Assembly (NCBI GenBank): GCA_016709965.1
Contig: JADJLT010000001.1
Coordinates: forward strand, 1,819,001 to 1,883,000
Length of the DNA: 64,000 nucleotides
Direction: 5' to 3'
From: Betaproteobacteria bacterium
Lineage (GTDB): Bacteria > Pseudomonadota > Gammaproteobacteria > Burkholderiales > Rhodocyclaceae
Shown: positions 59,349 through 64,000 of the stretch, piece after piece
Position numbering within the stretch: the first letter of the stretch is position 1
How the letters are laid out: each line of letters begins with the position of its first letter
Notes under the pieces: model-generated
Told to the model about the DNA's origin: nothing
The model's database searches: none
The model's input: the letters and a program-made list of their open reading frames with translations, nothing else
Translations under genes and position numbers: made by a program

Positions 59349-59776
59349 TCGTTCACTCCGCACATCACCCGACGAATGGAATCGCCGGAAAAACCCCGAT
59401 ATTGCAGGAACCGAATCTGTTTGGCACGTTCCTCGGCGGATTCCGGCGGTCGACCGAACTTTCGCGCCCAAATAGCACGGCAACGCTCTGTCTCATCGCC
59501 CGCCTCGGGCAAGGCCGTTGCGATGTCGTCATCGCTGACGCCCTGCTGTCGCAGATCCTGACGAAGGCGGGCGTTGCCGTAGCGGCGTGCCCTCACGACG
59601 ACCCGTTGCGTGGCGTAGCGACAGTCTGACAGCAATCGTTCAGCTTGCAAGGTATCAAGAACTACCGCGAGCTCTTCTGCGGATTCCGCATATATGGCCA
59701 GCTTGGCCTGGAGGCCCGCCCGGCTGTAATCACGCCGGGTGAGCAATTGCAGGGCACGGACGCGCAGATCAGGCAT
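59345..59776 (-). CDS. recX: RecX, RecA regulator
   Basis: 143 residues with the three-repeat helical RecX fold: RALQLLTRRDYSRAGLQAKL, LDTLQAERLLSDCRYATQRVVVRARRYGNARLRQDLRQQGV, and FGRPPESAEERAKQIRFLQYRGFSGDSI. It limits RecA filaments. Its ATG lies 8 bases inside recA and its stop overlaps lptB, so the three are coupled. Confidence 0.93.
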   Translation of the reverse strand: MPDLRVRALQLLTRRDYSRAGLQAKLAIYAESAEELAVVLDTLQAERLLSDCRYATQRVVVRARRYGNARLRQDLRQQGVSDDDIATALPEAGDETERCRAIWARKFGRPPESAEERAKQIRFLQYRGFSGDSIRRVMCGVNE

Positions 59777-60797
59777 CCGCGGCAGCTGCCTTGGTCGGCT
59801 TGATGACAGTGGTGCTTGCAGATTCGCGAATCTTTGCTTCGATCTCCTGAGCGATTTCAGGATGCGACTTCAAAAATTCACGGGAATTGTCTTTGCCCTG
59901 ACCGATTTTTTCGCCCTTGTAGGAATACCAGGCACCGGATTTTTCAACCAGCTTGTGAGCCACACCCATTTCGACCACCTCGCCCTGACGAGAAATTCCC
60001 TCGCCGTAGAGAATGTCAAAGATCGCTTCGCGGAAGGGTGGGGCAACCTTGTTCTTGACGACCTTGACCTTGGTTTCGCTGCCGATGACTTCGTCGCCTT
60101 TCTTGATCGCGCCAATACGGCGAATATCGAGGCGAACGGATGCATAGAACTTGAGTGCATTGCCACCGGTCGTGGTTTCCGGCGAACCAAACATGACACC
60201 GATCTTCATGCGGATCTGATTGATGAAGATAACCAGCGTATTGGTTTTCTTGATATTGGCAGTCAGCTTGCGCAGGGCCTGGCTCATCAGGCGAGCGTGG
60301 AGGCCAACCATCTGGTCACCCATTTCGCCCTCGATTTCAGCGCGCGGGGTGAGGGCGGCGACCGAGTCGATAACAATGATGTCGACCGAGCCGGAACGAA
60401 CCAGCATGTCGGCGATTTCCAGGGCCTGTTCGCCGGTGTCCGGTTGCGAAATCAGCAGATCACCGACGCTGACACCAAGTTTCTGGGCGTATTGCGGATC
60501 GAGTGCGTGTTCAGCGTCGATGAAGGCAGCAACACCACCGAGCTTTTGCATTTCGGCAACGACTTGCAGGCAGAGTGTCGTCTTGCCAGACGATTCCGGG
60601 CCGTATATTTCGACTACGCGGCCACGCGGCAGGCCACCAACGCCAAGGGCAATGTCCAGACCGAGCGAACCGGTGGAAACCACCTGGATGCCTTCGTCGA
60701 TTTCGGCATCGCCCATCTTCATGATGGAGCCCTTGCCGAATTGCTTTTCAATCTGTTGCAGCGCTGCTGCCAGCGCCTTTGCCTTGTTGTCGTCCAT
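59769..60797 (-). CDS. recA: Recombinase RecA
   Basis: 342 residues from ATG 60797 (MDDNKAKALAAALQQIEKQFGKG); GAGG seven bases upstream favours this over ATG 60803. Walker A GPESSGKTTLCLQ, DNA-binding loops, and acidic C-terminus truncated to PTKAAAADA. Strand exchange and SOS co-protease. A LexA-type box lies 175 bases upstream and is shared with a gene on the other strand. Confidence 0.98.
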   Translation of the reverse strand: MDDNKAKALAAALQQIEKQFGKGSIMKMGDAEIDEGIQVVSTGSLGLDIALGVGGLPRGRVVEIYGPESSGKTTLCLQVVAEMQKLGGVAAFIDAEHALDPQYAQKLGVSVGDLLISQPDTGEQALEIADMLVRSGSVDIIVIDSVAALTPRAEIEGEMGDQMVGLHARLMSQALRKLTANIKKTNTLVIFINQIRMKIGVMFGSPETTTGGNALKFYASVRLDIRRIGAIKKGDEVIGSETKVKVVKNKVAPPFREAIFDILYGEGISRQGEVVEMGVAHKLVEKSGAWYSYKGEKIGQGKDNSREFLKSHPEIAQEIEAKIRESASTTVIKPTKAAAADA

Positions 60798-60997
60798 GGG
60801 CATACCTCGAAAATTTGACTGGATTATGGCACAGGGGCCAAAGATGGAATAGAAATTGCTGCGCTTGTTTGATCACCCGACCGGCCGGGATATGCTTGGG
60901 GCAAGATTCAATTTCAGCGAATTCATGGCGCGGACAGGGTATATTTCCTGCCCGCTCCTTTACTATTTTTACTGTGTATAAATACAGTACATTTACC
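60798..60997. other. Divergent intergenic region recA / small SOS-type gene
   Basis: 200 bases. It contains the LexA-type palindrome at 60972-60987. No strong sigma-70 hexamers close to recA are obvious. No stable RNA gene is seen. Confidence 0.5.
60972..60987. promoter_or_regulatory. LexA-type SOS box
   Basis: CTGTGTATAAATACAG fits CTGT-N8-ACAG exactly. It sits 10 bases before ATG 60998 on the plus strand and about 175 bases upstream of recA on the minus strand. It embeds TATAAAT, a possible -10 for the plus-strand gene. It may control either or both. Confidence 0.8.
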
Positions 60998-61234
60998 ATG
61001 ACCGCTTTGCAAGCAGATTCTGCATACAAAACAACGCTCGGGAAACTGTTGCTGGGGCTTGCGCTGAGCCTGATGGCCACTCACACGCCGGCCAAACCAG
61101 CCCTCTGGTATTGGTGGGTCGGAAATTCCAGCGAGCAGCGCATCTGCGCGCAGGTTTCACCCGGATCAGGTTGGTCACGCGAAAACACACCATTTCGGGA
61201 TAGTCATTGCAGCATCAGGGTAACGCCATTTTGA
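60998..61234 (+). CDS. Possible SOS-regulated small secreted protein
   Basis: 78 residues from ATG 60998. It has an N-terminal hydrophobic stretch (LGKLLLGLALSLMATHTPA, likely signal) and a small mature part with ALWYWWVG and two cysteines (RICAQVSPGSGWSREN, DSHCSIRV). No Shine-Dalgarno is visible, and the mRNA would be almost leaderless if the -10 in the SOS box is used. Its TGA overlaps TTG 61231 of the next gene. Product unknown; the SOS box and coupling are its best support. Confidence 0.55.
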   Translation: MTALQADSAYKTTLGKLLLGLALSLMATHTPAKPALWYWWVGNSSEQRICAQVSPGSGWSRENTPFRDSHCSIRVTPF

Positions 61235-61884
61235 GTGTTTATTTGCCGCCCCCTGACAATGGCCTGGCTGTCATTCATGCCGACACCGAAATAATCGTCG
61301 TCGACAAACCGTCCGGTTTGCTTTCCGTCCCGGGTCGCGGGGCAGGGATGGACGACTGCCTGGCGACGCGCGTTCAAGCCAGGTTTCCGGATGCGCTGAT
61401 CGCCCATCGTCTCGACATGTCCACCTCCGGCTTGCTGGTTCTGGCCCGTGGTGCGGAAATGCATCGGCAGCTTTCCAGATTTTTTCGTGATCGCCAGATC
61501 GACAAGCGTTACCTCGCTATCGTCCACGGGTTGATGGCCGTCGATAATGGCGAAGTCGACCTGCCGCTGATCTGCGACTGGCCAAATCGCCCCAGACAGA
61601 AGGTCGACTTCGAAATTGGGAAGCCGTCGCAGACGCGTTTTCGCGTCATTAGCCGCGATCCGCTGGCCAATACGACACGCGTCGAGCTGGAGCCCATCAC
61701 CGGTCGCTCGCACCAGCTTCGCGTCCATATGGCCTCCCTCGGCCATCCGATTCTCGGTGACGATCTCTACGGCGGTGCGGCCACTGAACGTGCCGAACGA
61801 CTGCTGCTGCATGCTATGGATTTAGGCCTTTTCCACCCGTTGACCGCAGTAGCCATGCAATTTCACAGCGACGCACCGTTTTGA
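61231..61884 (+). CDS. rluA: RluA-family RNA pseudouridine synthase
   Basis: 217 residues from TTG 61231 (overlapping the previous stop); TTG 61207 is an alternative. Motif II catalytic Asp in AHRLDMSTSGLLVLA (about residue 64), with VVDKPSGLLSVPGR before and PITGRSHQLRVHM after. The size and MDDCLATRV segment fit RluA, which modifies 23S rRNA U746 and tRNA position 32. Near the end LFHPLTAVAM overlaps a weak copy of the repeat. Confidence 0.88.
   Translation: MSVYLPPPDNGLAVIHADTEIIVVDKPSGLLSVPGRGAGMDDCLATRVQARFPDALIAHRLDMSTSGLLVLARGAEMHRQLSRFFRDRQIDKRYLAIVHGLMAVDNGEVDLPLICDWPNRPRQKVDFEIGKPSQTRFRVISRDPLANTTRVELEPITGRSHQLRVHMASLGHPILGDDLYGGAATERAERLLLHAMDLGLFHPLTAVAMQFHSDAPF
61829..61846 (+). 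repeat. Dispersed repeat-like segment, copy 13 (inside rluA)
   Basis: TTTTCCACCCGTTGACCGCAG: the T tract, TTCC and GTTGACCG are present but three bases interrupt the core. The family has a conserved HPLT here, so chance is possible. Confidence 0.35.
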
Positions 61885-62246
61885 CCCGGCAAAAACCCGC
61901 AAAAACTTTATAATTTTTGCGTTTTTTACCTCATGCCGTCATTGTCCGCTCGATCATGTTGATCTGGTTTGTCGTTCTCTACCTGCTCGTTTCCATCGCT
62001 ATTTGTCATCGGCTGCTGCAACACGATATTTACGAAGCCTTGCACCACCGGGCGGCGGCAGAAAACCACCACGTCGCTGGACGTTCACATCGACACCGAT
62101 CTGTATAAAAATCAGCCCGAATCGAATATTTATCAGATTTTTCCTGACAATGTGACGCAATTTCGCCAGATATTGCGTCCTGCCGTCATCTTTGTTAATA
62201 AACATAAGGGCTGACGGGTTGCCCGATAGCTCCTAAAATCAGAAGC
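61885..62246. other. 362-base stretch without a convincing intact gene
   Basis: Small overlapping frames exist. The one at 61955 begins MLIWFVVLYLLVSIAI, which closely resembles the first membrane helix of sodium:solute symporters, but the match ends after 16 residues (next residues CHRLLQHD). A later frame (about 62085-62214) gives DTDLYKNQPESNIYQIFPDN. The region may be a decayed gene. The AT-rich segment near 61905 (TTTATAATTTTTGCG) might act as a promoter or terminator. Confidence 0.4.
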
Positions 62247-63305
62247 ATGCCTCATCACGATCGTGGCCCCATCCTGCTTTCCCGCTACCTGGCGCTCGCC
62301 TGGTCGGGCTTGGTCGTCTACGCCAGCCTGCATCCGTTTTCCGGCTGGCGCGATACCGGCGTCTCGCCCTTCGCATTTCTCGAAGGCGGCTGGCCGCGTT
62401 ACTGGACGGTATTCGACCTTATCGCCAACGTCGCCGTCTATCTGCCGCTGGGCTTTTTCTTGACGTTGGCCTTGAGCACCCTGCCGGGTCGTTTTACCGG
62501 CCTGATACTGGCGATACTGCTCGCCGGTGGCGTCAGTTTCAGCATGGAAAGCCTGCAGACCTGGCTGCCATCCCGCGTTCCCTCCAATCTCGACCTTGCC
62601 TGCAACAGTCTGGGTGGGCTGCTCGGGGCGCTATGGGCAAAATCGGTCGGACCACGCGTCTTCGCCCGAGTCGCCGCGCTCGAACATCAACTGATCGCCC
62701 CCATCCCGCACGCCGAACTCGGCCTGACATTGCTTGGCTTGTGGCTGCTTGTTCCGCTGTCACCGGAAACGCTGCTCTTCGGCGCTGGCGATTTGCGGCA
62801 AATTTTCGGGTTGACCGGCGCGGTCCCCTTTGCCACCGAAAGTTTCATCCTCATCGAGGCCAGTATCACGGCCTTCAATGTCGTCGCCATCGGCCTGATC
62901 GTTCGCATGCTGTGCGCCAAGTTGCTCTTTGCCTACCTGATCGTTCCGCTTTTCCTGCTGCTCTGCCTGAGCATCTCCACCGTCGCCGCAGCCATACTGG
63001 TCAGCCCCGCCGACGCCCTGGCCTGGCTGACGCCAGGCGCCCAGCTTGGCCTGATCGTAGGCAGCCTCATCCTTGGCATCGCCATCGCCTTGCCAGCCAC
63101 GCCGCGCTTGATGATCGCCGTTCTTGCGCTGATTACCGGTACAGTGTTGGTCAACATGGCACCGCACAACCCCTATTCGGCCGCCGCACTGGCCGTCTGG
63201 CGACAGGGGCACTTTCTGAATTTCAACGGCCTGACCCGACTGGTGGCTAGCCTATGGCCTTTCCTGACCCTGCCATTTCTTTTGCTGACCACGCGCCGGG
63301 CATAG
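62247..63305 (+). CDS. VanZ-like membrane protein
   Basis: 352 residues. The N-terminal half has the VanZ pattern: YASLHPFSGWR, FDLIANVAVYLPLGFFLTLAL, SMESLQTWLPSRVPSNLDLACNSLGGLLGAL. The second half is several more membrane helices (about nine in all). VanZ-family proteins are of unknown molecular role (teicoplanin resistance in one case). Its end overlaps the ATPase start by 52 bases. A weak repeat copy lies near residue 188 (IFGLTGA). Confidence 0.8.
   Translation: MPHHDRGPILLSRYLALAWSGLVVYASLHPFSGWRDTGVSPFAFLEGGWPRYWTVFDLIANVAVYLPLGFFLTLALSTLPGRFTGLILAILLAGGVSFSMESLQTWLPSRVPSNLDLACNSLGGLLGALWAKSVGPRVFARVAALEHQLIAPIPHAELGLTLLGLWLLVPLSPETLLFGAGDLRQIFGLTGAVPFATESFILIEASITAFNVVAIGLIVRMLCAKLLFAYLIVPLFLLLCLSISTVAAAILVSPADALAWLTPGAQLGLIVGSLILGIAIALPATPRLMIAVLALITGTVLVNMAPHNPYSAAALAVWRQGHFLNFNGLTRLVASLWPFLTLPFLLLTTRRA
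62803..62817 (+). repeat. Dispersed repeat, copy 14 (inside VanZ-like gene, sense)
   Basis: TTTTCGGGTTGACCG with GCGGCAAA upstream; CGGG core variant as in copies 2 and 9. Translated IFGLTG. Confidence 0.6.
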
Positions 63306-64000
63306 CCTGGCATGCCGATTCTGCCGAAGCGGCCGCCCGACGACTGACCGTCGACAGCGCCACCGGGCTGAATGAAGACGAAGCAGCCGTCAGACTGGCC
63401 GAACACGGCCCGAACTGCCTGACCGAAGTTCCCGGTATGCCCGCCTGGCGACGCTTTGCCGCCCAACTGACGGAACCGCTCGTACTCGTCCTGATTGCCT
63501 CCGGCGTGATCACCAGCGCCCTGGGGGAAATAGTCGATGCCAGCGTAATATTTGGCGTCGTATTCATCAACGCCATGATCGGCTACTGGCAGGAAGCCAA
63601 GGCCGAAGGGGCGCTGGCGGCTCTGGCGCGGAGCGTCGCGACGCCAGTGACCGTGCGTCGCGACGGGCATCGAAAGCACCTGGATGCGTCACAACTGGTC
63701 CCCGGCGACATCGTTCTGCTCAACGCCGGCGACCGCATTCCGGCTGATCTGCGACTGATCCTGCAGCATGAAATGCTTACGGACGATTCGATGCTCACCG
63801 GCGAATCGCAACCGGCGTACAAGCAGGCCGGCCCGCTACCGGCCGATACCTTGCTGGCCGACCGGCTCAACATGGCCTACGCGGGCACGACCGTCGTCGC
63901 CGGGCAGGGCTGCGGATTGGTGATCGCCACGGGCGATGCCACCGAAACCGGGCGCATTGCCGACCTGATAGCCACAGCGCCCAACATGGTGACGCCGCTG
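63254..64000 (+). CDS. Cation-transporting P-type ATPase, N-terminal part (runs off window)
   Basis: 249 codons from ATG 63254 with no stop before the window end. N-terminal cation-ATPase domain (WHADSAEAAARRLTVD ... GLNEDEAAVRLAEHGPNCL), two membrane helices (EPLVLVLIASGVITSALGEIVDASVIFGVVFINAMIGY in pieces), and the actuator domain with PGDIVLLNAGDRIPADLRL and the TGES dephosphorylation motif (MLTGESQPAYK). It resembles calcium/manganese-type (P2A) pumps. The ion and the phosphorylation site lie beyond the window. It overlaps the VanZ-like gene. Confidence 0.9.
   Translation, partial: MAFPDPAISFADHAPGIAWHADSAEAAARRLTVDSATGLNEDEAAVRLAEHGPNCLTEVPGMPAWRRFAAQLTEPLVLVLIASGVITSALGEIVDASVIFGVVFINAMIGYWQEAKAEGALAALARSVATPVTVRRDGHRKHLDASQLVPGDIVLLNAGDRIPADLRLILQHEMLTDDSMLTGESQPAYKQAGPLPADTLLADRLNMAYAGTTVVAGQGCGLVIATGDATETGRIADLIATAPNMVTPL

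Noticed and set aside
60748..61080. 110-codon minus-strand frame upstream of recA
   Set aside because: It runs into recA in another frame and has no start signal or domain.

Overview
The window reads as a chromosomal segment of a GC-rich betaproteobacterium, most like the Rhodocyclales (Dechloromonas/Azoarcus relatives). The signs are the mnmG-rsmG-parA-parB-atpIBEFHAGDC block, the DUF971-ubiE-ubiJ order, the ptsN/hprK/hpf/rpoN/lptB block, recA-recX, and a circularly permuted (two-piece) tmRNA gene. The genus is inferred from gene order and protein style, not proved. Most of the window is housekeeping sequence. About 50 kb either side of a small accessory region is dense and operon-like, with many start/stop overlaps.

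Layout. 1-2645: TonB-dependent receptor (5' end cut off), outer-membrane barrel, TonB. 2650-2985: permuted ssrA on the minus strand. 3026-8358 (minus): lipoprotein, riboflavin synthase, FecR/WV-repeat protein, response regulator with TPRs. 8476-19628 (plus): tRNA modification and rRNA methylation, chromosome partitioning, then the full F1Fo ATP synthase operon with a strong promoter and terminator. 19695-29420 (minus): ubiquinone genes, PilZ-like protein, HIT protein, giant FAD/FeS oxidoreductase, chromate-type transporter, YqaA. 29459-30991: ilvA. 30992-36500: accessory patch with a nucleotidyltransferase-fold gene behind two perfect hairpins, a frameshifted MmeI-like restriction-modification gene carrying two different inserted repeats, and a Fic protein. 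36776-40947: sulfur genes (sbp, cysK, C-S lyase) with a degenerate EAL protein. 40931-49120: folate, murein, CCA-adding, hydrolase and methyltransferase genes. 49216-55071: FIST sensor with hybrid kinase, ttcA, cyclase-FHA protein. 55119-60797 (minus): PsiF-like peptide, hprK, ptsN, hpf, rpoN, lptB, recX, recA. 60998-64000 (plus): possible SOS-regulated small gene, RluA-type synthase, VanZ protein, start of a P-type ATPase.

The most striking signal is not a gene. A short repeat recurs at least 12 times across the 64 kb, on both strands. It is a T-tract of 4-7 bases followed by CCGGTTGACCG (or CGGGTTGACCG), often with a second T-tract about one helical turn upstream. The exact 11-base core CCGGTTGACCG occurs 7 times, against about 0.03 expected by chance for equal base composition. 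Intergenic copies sit just after stop codons and point the same way as the gene just ended. Intragenic copies are read in frame and add or replace short peptides (GQPEKTAK, FPVDRS, FGLTVAL) in MnmG, a chromate transporter, a restriction enzyme, a FecR protein and others. In the sulfate-binding protein the repeat encodes the core of the signal peptide. The architecture recalls DNA uptake signals (core plus phased AT tracts) or protein-embedded palindromic elements such as those of Rickettsia. I do not know a description of it for this lineage.
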